Assembly (NCBI RefSeq): GCF_021117295.1
Contig: NZ_CP088247.1
Coordinates: 1,389,501 to 1,453,500 of the forward strand
Reading direction: 5' to 3'
Length of the DNA stretch: 64,000 nucleotides
DNA from: Methylorubrum sp. B1-46
Lineage (GTDB): Bacteria > Pseudomonadota > Alphaproteobacteria > Rhizobiales > Beijerinckiaceae
Positions 1-9,012 of the stretch are shown in pieces. The position numbers were made by a program, and so were the translations under genes. A model generated the notes under the pieces. That model was not told where the DNA came from, searched no databases, and worked only from the letters and a program-made list of their open reading frames with translations. Positions within the stretch are counted from its first letter, which is position 1, and every line of letters begins with the position of its first letter.

Positions 1-145
1 CTGCCGGCTGACTGCGCGGCGGCCGGCAGCGCCACGACCCCCGAGAGCATCGCGACGGCACCGGCAAATAGGATGGCCGCGATACAACCATAAGGGAGAG
101 GACGACCGGCGGTCACCAAGAGATCTCGCTTCGTTCGATGCGCCC

Positions 146-786
146 GTGCGACGGGTATGCCGAGTTGCAAGTATTCCCCGAACGGCTTGGTTCCTGGCGG
201 GATGGGAAGTGAACGGCGCGCTGCATAAACTGCTCGCCGGCATCCTGATCCTGCCGACGCAGCCCTTCGTCATCGGCGACCAGATCCAGGCGGGCAGCCA
301 CGAGTACACGGTCGAGGACGCCTGGGTGCGGGCCACAGTACTTTGCACCTACGACAACCAGCGTGTGCTGCCCCGAATGCGACGCTGTTCGTGGACAAGA
401 TCACGGTCATCACCGCGCACGAGAGGCGACGCCTCACCTTCCCGGTGACTAACCGAGGGCGTGCTGGCCGACCCGCCGCCCGAGGCCCAGGTCACGGGGC
501 TGGGAGCGGCCGGCGTCGACATGACCGCCCGGCTGTAAATCGATCCGCCCCGGCGGCGCGACGCGGTCGATGCCCTCGACCCGCCATCGCCAAGGAAGCG
601 CCCAACGCCGCCGGCATCGACCTGCCGTACCCGACCAGCCAGGTGCTGTTCCACGACCAGGCCGAGGAGACCTACGGAAACCGCTCTCGTCTGTGCGAGG
701 GCTGGCCCGCCGGCCGGAATCCCCCGCTCGGCCGCTGGCAGGTCACATGGCAGCGGAGAGGGGCCGACGGGGATGAACGCGCTTGA
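146..786 (+). pseudogene. MscS-family mechanosensitive channel, frameshifted remnant
   Basis: Pieces of an MscS-type channel core can be read here, but in more than one frame. The first frame gives LLAGILILPTQPFVIGDQI and TVEDAWVRATVLCTYDNQRV, which resemble the pore-lining helix and the start of the beta domain. Near position 368 the frame shifts; the next frame continues with PNATLFVDKITVITAHERRR, the expected VPN-type motif. Around 455 another shift is needed to read GVLADPPPEAQVTGLG, and that frame meets a TAA near 536. The C-terminal motif GIDLPYPTSQVLFHD is readable from about 615 in yet another frame. At least three lesions make a functional product unlikely. The gene start may lie before 146 or outside the window. 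Confidence 0.75.
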
Positions 787-795
787 GCGCCCTCC

Positions 796-1566
796 TCAGT
801 AGGCGCCCTCGTCAGGGATGTTCAGGCCGGTGCCGCAGGCCTTGCAGTGCACGGCGTCCGTCTCGTGCCGCTGCAGGCCGCAGGTCGGGCAGGGGAAGCG
901 TACCTTGTAGGGCCGGAACAGCACCTGGGCGAGGCGCAGGAACAGCGTCACCCCGCAGATCATCACCACCACCGAGACGAGGCGACCGCCGGTCCCGTGC
1001 AGGGTGACGTCGCCGTAGCCCGTCGTCGTCAGCGAGGTGACCGTGAAGTAGAGCGCGTCGACGTAGTTGCCGATGGCCGGATTGCGCCCGTGCTGCGTGG
1101 CGAAGACGATGCCGGTCATCACGAACACGAACACCGCGAGGTTCACCGCCGCGATGATCACCTCCTCGTTGCGCCGGAAGAACGGGAAGTCGGCGCGCAG
1201 GCGGTCGAGCAGCTGGTAGGTGCGCAGCAGCCGCAGGGTGCGCAGGATGCGCAGGAAGCCCGCCCCCTCGCCGACGATGGGCGCGAGGAACGAGGCGATG
1301 GCCGCGAGGTCGGCCCAGGTGGTCGGACGCAGGAACTCGCGGCCCGGCCGCGGGCAGATGGCCAGCCGCGACAGGAAGTCCGCGGTCACCGCCGCCCCGA
1401 TCAGCACGTCGACGCCCTCGACGAGCGGTTCGCGCGGCATGAAAGAGGAGACGATGATGAACAGCAGCGTGGCGAGGTCGAAGGCGAGCAGGCCGTAGCG
1501 GAAGCGGTGGGCGCGGTCGGTGTCGCCTTCGTACAGGGCTCGAAGCCTCTCTGTCAGGTGTGGCAT
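796..1566 (-). CDS. Voltage-sensor type potassium channel with C-terminal zinc ribbon
   Basis: A 256-residue six-helix ion channel. Hydrophobic helices run from about residue 27 to 155, with an S4-like segment around residues 104-120 in which arginines recur every third position (RILRTLRLLR). The selectivity filter is TTTGYGD around residues 180-186, which marks a K+-selective pore in the inner membrane. After the last helix a short cytosolic tail carries two CxxC pairs (CPTC and CKAC), suggesting a small zinc ribbon that may be a redox or metal sensor; that role is inferred. The ATG at 1566 was chosen because the family usually begins just before the first helix; a longer frame upstream is arginine-rich and implausible. 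It is divergent from nhaA. Confidence 0.88.
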   Translation of the reverse strand: MPHLTERLRALYEGDTDRAHRFRYGLLAFDLATLLFIIVSSFMPREPLVEGVDVLIGAAVTADFLSRLAICPRPGREFLRPTTWADLAAIASFLAPIVGEGAGFLRILRTLRLLRTYQLLDRLRADFPFFRRNEEVIIAAVNLAVFVFVMTGIVFATQHGRNPAIGNYVDALYFTVTSLTTTGYGDVTLHGTGGRLVSVVVMICGVTLFLRLAQVLFRPYKVRFPCPTCGLQRHETDAVHCKACGTGLNIPDEGAY

Positions 1567-1789
1567 GCGCCTGGAAATGCTCGCTCGCGGGGCTCGGAGG
1601 CCGAAACCCGTACACCGGACACGGTTCCGGCCACCTGAACGGGGTGCCGCCCGTCGCACCCGCCTTGTGTCGTCACCGGGGCCGGGTTGTGCCTGCCGCA
1701 CGCCGATGCGATAGCCCGCACGAGGGTGCGCGGTCCGTCGGTCGGACCGGCAGGACGAGCGCTGGTCGGGCCGCCAGCGCCGGAGACCC

Positions 1790-3013
1790 GTGCCCGTGTC
1801 GTCCTCCCCCCATGCCGTTGCGCGGCCTCGCCGCCGTCCCCTGTCGGCCCTGCGCGACACGCTCGTCAGCGAGGCCGGCGGCGGCCTCGTCCTGATGGCC
1901 AGCGCGGCGCTCGCGCTCGTGGTGGCGAACTCCGCCCTGGCGGACACCTACTTCGCCGCGCTCAAGGCCTATCTCGGCCCGCTCTCGGTCCTTCATTGGA
2001 TAAACGACGCCCTGATGGCCGTGTTCTTCCTGCTCGTCGGGCTGGAGATCAAGCGCGAGATGCTGGACGGGCGCCTGCGGACCTGGCCCGACCGTGTGCT
2101 GCCGGGGCTGGCCGCGGCGGGGGGAATGGCCGCCCCGGCCCTCGTATACGCCGCCGTGAACTGGTCTTCGCCCGAGACGCTGCGGGGCTGGGCGATCCCG
2201 GCCGCCACAGACATCGCCTTCGCCCTCGGCGTCCTGGCGCTGCTGGGATCGCGGGTGCCGGTATCGCTGAAGGTGTTCCTGACGGCGCTCGCCATCATCG
2301 ACGACCTCGGCGCGGTGCTCATCATCGCGGTGTTCTACACCGCCGACCTGTCGCTGCCGATGCTGGGCGGGGCCGCTCTGGTCCTCGCCGTGCTGTACGG
2401 GATGAACAAGGCCGGCGTGGCCCGCCTCTGGCCCTACCTCCTGCTCGGCGTGGTCCTGTGGGTCCTCGTGCTCAGGTCCGGGGTGCACGCCACCGTTGCC
2501 GGGGTGCTCCTGGCGATGACGGTGCCGTTGCGGCTGAGCGTGGGCAAGCCGGACGACCCGACCTCGCCGCTGCACCGCCTCGAACACGCGGTGCAGCCGT
2601 GGTCGGCCTACCTGATCCTGCCGGTCTTCGGCTTCGCCAACGCGGGCGTGTCGCTGGCCGGGTTCGCCCCGCACATGCTGCTCGACCCGGTCACGCTCGG
2701 CGTGGCGCTCGGCCTGTTCGTCGGCAAGCAGCTCGGCGTGTTCGGCCTCGTTCTCGCCGCGGTGCGCCTCGGGGTGGCGCAGCGTCCGGCCCACGCGACC
2801 TGGGCGCAGGTCTACGGCGTCTCGCTTCTCTGCGGCGTCGGCTTCACCATGAGCCTGTTCATCGGCCTGCTCGCCTTCGCGGACGCGCCGGCCCTGGAGG
2901 CGGAGGTCAAGATCGGCGTGCTCGCCGGCTCGGTCGCCTGCATGATCTCCGGGGCGCTCGTCCTCTTGGTCGCCACCCCGAGGGAGCAACGCGCGCGGCC
3001 AAGCCCGGCCTGA
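1790..3013 (+). CDS. nhaA: Na+/H+ antiporter NhaA
   Basis: A 407-residue inner-membrane antiporter of normal NhaA length. It exports Na+ (or Li+) in exchange for protons and so controls internal pH and sodium. Diagnostic segments are [25 protein letters not shown] (the transport-site aspartate of helix IV) and [13 protein letters not shown] (the essential aspartate pair of helix V), followed by a C-terminal [13 protein letters not shown] helix. The frame opens with GTG at 1790; the first 25 residues are basic and a slightly later start is possible. It is followed on the same strand by an MgtC-type gene after about 90 bases, so the two may be co-transcribed in an ion-stress group. Confidence 0.93.
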   Translation: MPVSSSPHAVARPRRRPLSALRDTLVSEAGGGLVLMASAALALVVANSALADTYFAALKAYLGPLSVLHWINDALMAVFFLLVGLEIKREMLDGRLRTWPDRVLPGLAAAGGMAAPALVYAAVNWSSPETLRGWAIPAATDIAFALGVLALLGSRVPVSLKVFLTALAIIDDLGAVLIIAVFYTADLSLPMLGGAALVLAVLYGMNKAGVARLWPYLLLGVVLWVLVLRSGVHATVAGVLLAMTVPLRLSVGKPDDPTSPLHRLEHAVQPWSAYLILPVFGFANAGVSLAGFAPHMLLDPVTLGVALGLFVGKQLGVFGLVLAAVRLGVAQRPAHATWAQVYGVSLLCGVGFTMSLFIGLLAFADAPALEAEVKIGVLAGSVACMISGALVLLVATPREQRARPSPA

Positions 3014-3101
3014 CCGAGCGGGCCAATCCGGGAAAGGGGGCGGCCGGCGCGTGTTGAACCCTCGACACTCGCCAAACCTCCCGGGGGGACCGGACCCGTT
3101 C

Positions 3102-3581
3102 ATGCTTCTCGACGCCACCGCCATCTCGTTGACGGACATCCTCCTCCGACTCGGCTCGGCCACGGTCTGCGGGCTGGCGCTCGGCTTCGAGCGGGAGCGC
3201 AAGGGCAAGGACGCCGGCATCCGTACGCACGCCCTTGTCGCCTTGAGTTCCGCGGTCATCACCACCTCGGCCCTGAGCCTCTACGCCGAGGTGCAGGCCC
3301 GCGGCGGCGACGCCGATCCCCTGCGCGTCATCCAAGGGCTTGCGCAGGCCATCGGCTTCATCGCGGCCGGTATGATCTTCGTCGCCCGGGGCGACGCGGA
3401 GCGAACCGTCCGCAACCTCACGACGGCCGCCAGCGTCTGGCTCGCGGCCTCGGCCGGCATCGTGGCCGGCGCGGCGCAGTTCACGTTGCTCGCGGTGGCG
3501 ATGGGCTTCGGGCTGGCCATCCTGGTGCGGATCACCGCGCTCAAGCGGTTCGGGCTCGCCCGGGAGGAAACGGAGGATTGA
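3102..3581 (+). CDS. MgtC/SapB family membrane protein
   Basis: A 159-residue hydrophobic protein. The first half matches the MgtC/SapB family core: DILLRLGSATVCGLALGFER followed by the charged loop EREKGK-like ERERKGKDAGIRTHALVALS. MgtC-type proteins are inner-membrane proteins linked to growth in low Mg2+ and to restraint of the F-type ATPase; the exact role here is not known. It lacks the long cytosolic C-terminal domain of Salmonella MgtC. The ATG at 3102 follows a GGGGGGA stretch; an in-frame GTG at 3051 would add 17 proline-rich residues and seems less likely. It lies between nhaA and a DUF2254 gene on the same strand. Confidence 0.82.
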   Translation: MLLDATAISLTDILLRLGSATVCGLALGFERERKGKDAGIRTHALVALSSAVITTSALSLYAEVQARGGDADPLRVIQGLAQAIGFIAAGMIFVARGDAERTVRNLTTAASVWLAASAGIVAGAAQFTLLAVAMGFGLAILVRITALKRFGLAREETED

Positions 3582-3632
3582 GCCGATGTCGATGAACGGG
3601 AAAGTGCCACCCGCCCGGGCTCGGGCGGCGGA

Positions 3633-4952
3633 ATGGGAGGGGCGCCGGTGAGGGCGAGGGTACGGGCCTGGATCGAGTTCCTGGGCGACCAGTTCTGGCT
3701 GCGTCCGGCGCTCGTTGTGCTGGCCTGCATCGGCTTGGCGCAGGCGGCCGTGTGGCTGGAGACCGCGCACATCGCCGGCTACGACCCGTCCTCCCCGGAC
3801 GCGAACTGGGGCTGGGCCGGGGGCGCCGAGGGGGCAAGGGCGCTGCTCAGCGCCGTCGCTTCCTCCACCATCGGGGTGGCGGGCACCACCTTCTCGATCA
3901 CCATCGCGGCGCTGACGCTGGCCTCGAACCAGATGGGGCCGCGGCTCCTGCGCAACTTCGTGCGCGACGCCCGCAACCAACTGGTGCTCGGCATCTTCCT
4001 CGGCACATTCGCCTACGCGCTGATGGTGCTGCGCACGGTGCGCACCGTCGAGGAGGAGACCTTCGTTCCGCACCTCGCCGTCTCGGGTGCCGTGCTGCTG
4101 GCGCTGGTCTCTCTCGGGACGCTGGTGTGGTTCGTCCACCACGTCGCCACCAGCATCAACGTCGAGACCGTGGTCGACGCCGTCCACCGCGACCTCTGCG
4201 CGGCCGTCGAGGCGCGGACCCGCGACGAGGCCGATGTCCAGCCACCGACGGAAGCCCCGCGCGGCGGCCCGGTCGCGCCGGCGGACGGCGGCTACCTGCA
4301 GGCGGTCGACACGGATGGCCTCGCCGACTGGGCGCACGAGCGGCGCGTCGTCCTTGCCCTGAGGGTTCGTCCGGGCGATTTCGTGCCACGGGGATTCCCG
4401 GTCGCCTTCCTTTCCGCGGGCGTCGAGGACGCCGCCGGGGCCGTCGGCCGCGCGCTCACTTTCGGACGCCGCCCCGCGGCGTTGCAGGATCTCGAATACT
4501 CGGTGCGGCAGCTCGTCGAGATCGCGGTACGGGCGCTCTCGCCCGGCATCAACGACCCGATGACGGCGGGCAGCGTGCTGGACCACCTGGGCGACGCCCT
4601 GTGCCGGATCGCGCCGCGCCACCTGCCGACTGGGGCCGTCGCGCGCGAGGGTCGCATCGTGCTCGTCCATCCGGTGACGGACTACGACGGCCTGTGCGAC
4701 GCGATGTTCCACATGATCCGCCAGAACGCCGCCGGCTCGGTCCACGTGCTCGCGCGGATGCTGGACGTCCTGACACGCGCCGCAGAGGTCGAGCGGCTGA
4801 CCTCGCGCCTGACCGAGCTCGGGCGCCATGCCGACCTCGTCCTGGCCGCCGCGCGGCGCGACGTCGCCGACCCGAGCGACCGCGCCGACCTTGAGGCGCG
4901 GCACGCTCGCTTCGTCCGGGTGAGGACCGGAGCGGGTCGATCCGTCGGGTGA
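3633..4952 (+). CDS. DUF2254 predicted membrane protein
   Basis: A 439-residue protein of the DUF2254 family. Two N-terminal helices (about residues 20-42 and 70-100) surround a short outer loop. The conserved segment TTFSITIAALTLASNQMGPR leads into FVRDARNQLVLGIFLGTFAYAL, followed by two more helices (to about residue 180) and a soluble C-terminal half containing ALSPGINDPMTAGSVLDHLG. The function of the family is unknown; its members sit in the inner membrane and are often near ion-transport genes, as here. An in-frame GTG at 3648, five bases after a GGAGGGG stretch, is an equally good start. It closes the plus-strand group nhaA-mgtC-DUF2254. Confidence 0.85.
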   Translation: MGGAPVRARVRAWIEFLGDQFWLRPALVVLACIGLAQAAVWLETAHIAGYDPSSPDANWGWAGGAEGARALLSAVASSTIGVAGTTFSITIAALTLASNQMGPRLLRNFVRDARNQLVLGIFLGTFAYALMVLRTVRTVEEETFVPHLAVSGAVLLALVSLGTLVWFVHHVATSINVETVVDAVHRDLCAAVEARTRDEADVQPPTEAPRGGPVAPADGGYLQAVDTDGLADWAHERRVVLALRVRPGDFVPRGFPVAFLSAGVEDAAGAVGRALTFGRRPAALQDLEYSVRQLVEIAVRALSPGINDPMTAGSVLDHLGDALCRIAPRHLPTGAVAREGRIVLVHPVTDYDGLCDAMFHMIRQNAAGSVHVLARMLDVLTRAAEVERLTSRLTELGRHADLVLAAARRDVADPSDRADLEARHARFVRVRTGAGRSVG

Positions 4953-5064
4953 ATGAACAATGCATGCTAGGTCGATGAAGAGCGTGGCGCCTGCGGGGTC
5001 GACCCATCGGGATCAAGCGGCGGCTGTACAAGTTGAGCGAAGGACCGCGCCTGACGAGGATCCG

Positions 5065-5331
5065 ATGATCGACAAGCCGAGATATGGTTCGACCCTGACA
5101 CGCTCGCTCGTGATCATCCCGTTGATGGGCTTCGCAGGAGGCTTGATGCCACAACCGGCCGCCGCGCAAGACGGGGGGGCGGTGGATCGCGCGCGGGCAC
5201 TCACAAAGGACCGCACCCTACCAAAGGCAAGGCCCGGCGCGGTCGGGACTCCTCCGATCATCACGAGGAGGGGGTCGTCGGTCCGGGGTACGCCCGCCCC
5301 ATCGAAGGCGCGCGACGCAAGGAGCCGATGA
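5065..5331 (+). CDS. Small hypothetical secreted protein
   Basis: An 88-residue frame that I do not recognise. The ATG at 5065 is preceded by GAGGA five bases away. The first 35 residues look like a signal peptide: basic start (MIDKPRYGSTLTRS), hydrophobic core (LVIIPLMGFAGGLM) and a possible cleavage site after PAAAQ. The rest is polar, rich in arginine, proline and serine and without recognisable domains. High GC content makes chance frames common, so the signal peptide and the ribosome binding site are the only support. It lies alone between the DUF2254 gene and the convergent response regulator gene. Confidence 0.4.
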   Translation: MIDKPRYGSTLTRSLVIIPLMGFAGGLMPQPAAAQDGGAVDRARALTKDRTLPKARPGAVGTPPIITRRGSSVRGTPAPSKARDARSR

Positions 5332-5400
5332 TCGTCGGGGAACTCTCTGCGGCAGGCCCGTTCGGGCCGTGGCGTGCGCGGCGGAGCGAAAGGTATGGCG

Positions 5401-6066
5401 CTACCGCAAGGCCAAGGCGTCGAACCAGCCGTGCGCGGCGCCGTAGCGGATGATCTCGGCGCGGGTTCGCAACCCGAGCTTCTCGGCGGCCCGCGCCTTG
5501 TAGGTCTCGACCGACTTCACGCTGACATCGATGCGCCGGGCGATCTCCTTGTTGCTGAAGCCTTGCGCGATCAACCGCAGGGTCTCGGCCTCGCGCGGGC
5601 TCAGCGGCTCGCGGCCTTCCGCCGTGCCCGGGCGCCCGTCCGAGCCGGAAGTTTCCGCCAGGGCGTGGCCGGCAATGGAGGGGTCGAGATAGACGCCGCC
5701 GGAGGCCACGGCCCGGACCGCCCGGAGCAGGTCGTCCGCAGCCGAGCGCTTGAGGAGGTAGCCTCGCGCGCCGGCTCTCATCAACGGCTGCACGTAGGCC
5801 GCGTCCTCGTGGACGGTCAGCACCAGCACCTGGGTGCCGGGGCATTCACCCTTCACCCGCTCCGTCAATTCGAGGCCGTTCAGTCCGGGCATCGAGACGT
5901 CGACCACGGCGACGTCGGGCGCGACGGCGCGGATCATCGGCAGCGCCTCTCCGCCGTCGGTGGCCTCGCCGACGAGCTCGACCTCCGGGTCGGCGTTCAG
6001 CAGCGCCCGGATGCCCGCGAGGACGACCGGATGGTCGTCGGCCAGGATGACGCGAATACGGTCCAT
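5401..6066 (-). CDS. NarL/FixJ-type response regulator
   Basis: A 221-residue two-component regulator. The receiver domain spans about residues 1-120, with the acidic pocket at D10-D11, the phosphoacceptor at about D56 (VAVVDVSMPG) and the conserved lysine in GYLLKRS. The C-terminal LuxR-type helix-turn-helix begins at LSPREAETLRLIAQGFSNKE and continues with RIDVSVKSVETYKARAAEKL. It should bind DNA when phosphorylated by the histidine kinase gene immediately upstream (18 bases apart, same strand). Its target genes cannot be told from the sequence. Confidence 0.92.
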   Translation of the reverse strand: MDRIRVILADDHPVVLAGIRALLNADPEVELVGEATDGGEALPMIRAVAPDVAVVDVSMPGLNGLELTERVKGECPGTQVLVLTVHEDAAYVQPLMRAGARGYLLKRSAADDLLRAVRAVASGGVYLDPSIAGHALAETSGSDGRPGTAEGREPLSPREAETLRLIAQGFSNKEIARRIDVSVKSVETYKARAAEKLGLRTRAEIIRYGAAHGWFDALALR

Positions 6067-6084
6067 GCTGTTCCCTCTCGTGGG

Positions 6085-8151
6085 TCAGGCGGCTGGCGTC
6101 ACCGGGATGCGGACGAACAGCGTGGTGCCGACGCCCGGGGATGCCTCCAGCGCGAGCGTGCCGTTCAGGAGGGTCAAACGCTCGCGGATGCCCGAGAGAC
6201 CCAGCCGCGGCTCCGTCGGCGTGCGCCCCACAGAAACGGCAGGGCCCGGTTCGAAGCCGACGCCATCGTCCTCGATAATGACCTGGACCTCGTTCGGGCG
6301 ACGGTCGACGCAGACGCTGACGGTGGCCGCGCGGGCGTGCTTGAGGACGTTGGTGAGCGCCTCCTGCACGATCCGGTAGACCGCGCTCTCGACGGCCGCC
6401 GGGAGGCGCGACGCATCCCCGACGAACTCCAGATCGGATCGGACGCCGTGGCGCTGTCCCCACTCGCGCAGCAGCGTCGCCAGCGCCTCGCGCAGCCCGA
6501 GGTCGTCCAGGGCGGTCGGGCGCAGGTCGATGGCGGCGCGGTGGATGTCGCGCCCGATCTCGCCGGCGAGGCGCTGCAGCCACTGGATCTGCCGTCCGGC
6601 TTCGGTCGAGGTTTCATGCGCGTCGAGCAGACGTTCCAACCCCTTGAGGCCGAGCGACAGGCCGGTCACCGTCTGGCCGACCTGGTCGTGCAGCTCGCGG
6701 GCGATCCGGCGCTGTTCATTCTCTTGTGCCTCGCCGAGGCGGCGCAGCAGGTCGAGCCGCTCCGCCTCGGCCCGCTTGCGCGGCTCGATGTCCGAGACCA
6801 CGCCGTAGACGAGGCCCGCAGGGTCCCCCTGCCGAAGCCGGGGCGCTCGCCCGGTCAGGCGCACCCAGCGCGACGCCGAACCAGCCTGGAAGACCCGGAA
6901 CTCCACGTCGAGGGTCTTGCCCTCGGCGAGGCTTCGCCGCACCGCCGCCGCCATCCGCTCCCGGTCGCCGGCGTCGACCGCCCGGAAGGCGATGTCGGCA
7001 TCCGCGGTCATTTCGCGCCCCTCCGGCACCTCCGCTTCCCAACCCAGGAGCTCGGCGGCGCGTCGGGAGGCCGTCACGGTCTCCTCGGCCGTATCCCACC
7101 GTAGGGTGCCGAGCTCCGCGGCCTCGGCGGCGACGGCGCCCTGCTCCTTGCTCGACCGCAGGGCGAGGGCGAAGCGCGCCTGCTCGCCCGCCCTCCGCTG
7201 GGCCATGTCGCGCCCGACCAGCCCGACCAATGCGAGGCCGAGGCCGATGCTCAGCACGCTGCCGCCGGCCAGCAGGATGTAGGAACGCGAAACCGGCGCG
7301 TTCAGCGTGGCGACCGGCATACCGAAATGCACCGACCAGCCGCCGGTGTCCTTCAGGGTGCGGTAGACGACCTCGACGTCCGGCCCTTCCAGCGTCGATC
7401 CGGTGTAGAAGCCCTGCGGCTCCCGCCGGATCGCCGCCAGCAGGGCGGCGCCGGCCGGGTGGCCGAGTTCCTCCGCCTCGGCCCGGGTGCGTGCGATGGT
7501 GTTGCCCGCCGCATCGACGATGGTCCCGACCCAGCCCTCCGGCGCGCCCGCGTCGCGAAGGATCGCGCTGACCGCGCTCGTGGCGAGACCGACCGAGAGG
7601 ACGTGGCGGAGCGTTCCGTCCCGGACGACCGGCACCCGCAGCGCGATGAGGCGCTTGCCCGAGATCGGCCCGAGCGGCCCGATCCCGCCGACCACCGGCC
7701 GCCCCGTCCGTACCACCGCATCGAAGCTCGCGCGGTCGGCGGTGGGTCCGAGCTCGTCGTCGAGGGAGCGGAGGAGGTTGACGACCTGCACGCCGTCGGG
7801 ACCGGCGAGCTCGACGGTCTCCCAGAGCGGGTGCTCCCGCCTCAGTCGCTCGGCCTCGGCATAGAAGGCGGTGAGGTCCGGCCGGTCGAGGCTCGCCGAG
7901 GCGGCCTCGGCTCGGAGGACCGCGATCTGCGTGGCGATGTCGGAGGCGACGCGCTCGGCCACCCGGGCCACGCTCGCCACGGCGGCGCTGCGGGTCAGTC
8001 CACGTTGCTGCTGCGCCATGAGCGTCGCCACCCAGCCGCTAAGCAGCAGCACGGGAATGGCGGCCGCCACCGCGAGCGCGACGAAGGTCCTGCCGTTGCC
8101 GCGATGGATCTCGGGGCGGCCGGCATCGCCGTTCTCACGTCCGGCGGACAT
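6085..8151 (-). CDS. Membrane-bound sensor histidine kinase with extracytoplasmic sensor and PAS domain
   Basis: A 688-residue sensor kinase. A first membrane helix (about residues 22-45, FVALAVAAAIPVLLLSGWVA) is followed by a periplasmic sensor region of about 230 residues that resembles a Cache-type domain. A second helix (ILLAGGSVLSIGLGLALVGL) leads to a PAS-like domain ending in RAPRLRQGDPAGLVYGVVSD. The dimerisation domain is HisKA_3 type with the phosphoacceptor histidine in RRIARELHDQVGQT, and the ATPase domain shows EDDGVGFEPG and GLSGIRERL. It pairs with the downstream NarL-type regulator. The ATG at 8151 is preferred because the sequence before it in the same frame is arginine-rich and overlaps another gene. 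The ligand is unknown. Confidence 0.9.
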   Translation of the reverse strand: MSAGRENGDAGRPEIHRGNGRTFVALAVAAAIPVLLLSGWVATLMAQQQRGLTRSAAVASVARVAERVASDIATQIAVLRAEAASASLDRPDLTAFYAEAERLRREHPLWETVELAGPDGVQVVNLLRSLDDELGPTADRASFDAVVRTGRPVVGGIGPLGPISGKRLIALRVPVVRDGTLRHVLSVGLATSAVSAILRDAGAPEGWVGTIVDAAGNTIARTRAEAEELGHPAGAALLAAIRREPQGFYTGSTLEGPDVEVVYRTLKDTGGWSVHFGMPVATLNAPVSRSYILLAGGSVLSIGLGLALVGLVGRDMAQRRAGEQARFALALRSSKEQGAVAAEAAELGTLRWDTAEETVTASRRAAELLGWEAEVPEGREMTADADIAFRAVDAGDRERMAAAVRRSLAEGKTLDVEFRVFQAGSASRWVRLTGRAPRLRQGDPAGLVYGVVSDIEPRKRAEAERLDLLRRLGEAQENEQRRIARELHDQVGQTVTGLSLGLKGLERLLDAHETSTEAGRQIQWLQRLAGEIGRDIHRAAIDLRPTALDDLGLREALATLLREWGQRHGVRSDLEFVGDASRLPAAVESAVYRIVQEALTNVLKHARAATVSVCVDRRPNEVQVIIEDDGVGFEPGPAVSVGRTPTEPRLGLSGIRERLTLLNGTLALEASPGVGTTLFVRIPVTPAA

Positions 8152-8527
8152 GCGGGGGCAACCGATCAGGCGGGGCCGTGGCGGACGTTCCCGCCGGTGA
8201 GACCGGCCGAGCCATGCTCTCCACCACAGGGTCGGCCGCGACTGCGCTGCCCTCGACAGGCATGCCGGCGATGCCGTCATCCCTCAGCACGCGCGGGTCG
8301 GTCACCGTCTGCTCGTCGCCGAGGAGGCGACGTCCCGACGCGATCACCTGCAGGACTTGGCGGTCGCCCCCGGTGGCGGCGTTCCGTTCCAGGTCCCGCA
8401 GCCGTTCGACGAGGTTCGGCGGCGCGGCCGCACAGTCCTGCAAGCCCGCCTCGACCAGGGCGGTGACCACCCGTTCGAGGCTCCCGAAGGTCCGGCCCTC
8501 GAACGAGCGGGGTCGCTTCCGTCCCAT
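8135..8527 (-). CDS. Hypothetical protein upstream of the sensor kinase
   Basis: A 130-residue frame that ends 17 bases inside the start of the kinase gene, an overlap typical of translational coupling. I do not recognise it. The N-terminal half is helical and regular (RTFGSLERVVTALVEAGLQD, then LVERLRDLERN and VLQVIASGRRLLGDEQ); the C-terminal part is low in order and rich in alanine and proline. The even, charged composition of the first 70 residues looks coding rather than random. It could be an accessory gene of the two-component system or a chance frame. Confidence 0.45.
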   Translation of the reverse strand: MGRKRPRSFEGRTFGSLERVVTALVEAGLQDCAAAPPNLVERLRDLERNAATGGDRQVLQVIASGRRLLGDEQTVTDPRVLRDDGIAGMPVEGSAVAADPVVESMARPVSPAGTSATAPPDRLPPHVRRT

Positions 8528-8610
8528 CGCCTCTCCGCCGCCTTCCCGACGGTCCTCAAATTTCTGCCTTAGGGCCAGGGAAACCAGGGGTCGAGAGAAA
8601 GGTCCGCGAC

Positions 8611-8826
8611 CTAGACCAAGTTCGGGTCAACCGCCCCGTTCCGGGTCACGGGGCCGCGAGCCGTCACGGCCGGATGGGGAACTCGCTCGGCGAAGTCCCA
8701 GGTCGATCCATCGTAACCCTCGTACCAGGCCCGGCGCTCGCGGGAGTCGGCCGGATGGGGGCAGGCATCCCGCGGTCGCCCGAGAGCCCGGGCGCGGGAT
8801 CCCTGCATGATGACGTCCATGAGCAT
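8611..8826 (-). CDS. Small CrpP/ribosome modulation factor-like protein
   Basis: A 71-residue protein. The central stretch GSRARALGRPRDACPHPADS followed by RERRAWYEGYDG matches the short motif of the RMF/CrpP-like family: an ARA-G-PR-C-P-P turn, then a helix ending in W-x-x-GYD. Family members are small and cytosolic. The founding RMF inactivates ribosomes in stationary phase; many relatives have no known job. The ATG at 8826 is preceded by GGAGGGAG about five bases away, which favours it over an in-frame GTG further upstream. The stop codon is close to the end of the motif, as usual for this family. Confidence 0.65.
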   Translation of the reverse strand: MLMDVIMQGSRARALGRPRDACPHPADSRERRAWYEGYDGSTWDFAERVPHPAVTARGPVTRNGAVDPNLV

Positions 8827-9012
8827 CGCCACTCCCTCCACCGCCTCGACGTTTACGAAGTGGCTTCGAGTAGCGCCCGTATCCTAGCTGGCGACAAGCG
8901 GTTTCGCCGGGCGCTGCCGCTCTCACCGACGCCTGTCAGGTTCATCCCGACACCGCCCGGGCGCTGGAATGCTTGGGCGTGGCCCCGCGGACACGGGACC
9001 ATGCATCGGGGG

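Noticed and set aside
61..150. A sixth copy of the phased element near position 92 (CCCTTATGG on the minus strand)
   Set aside because: Only one unit is present; no matching units at 11 or 33 bases, so it fails the spacing rule.
1673..4904. Long minus-strand frames opposite nhaA, mgtC and the DUF2254 gene
   Set aside because: Low-complexity arginine, glutamine, histidine and glycine composition; the plus-strand genes have full family signatures.
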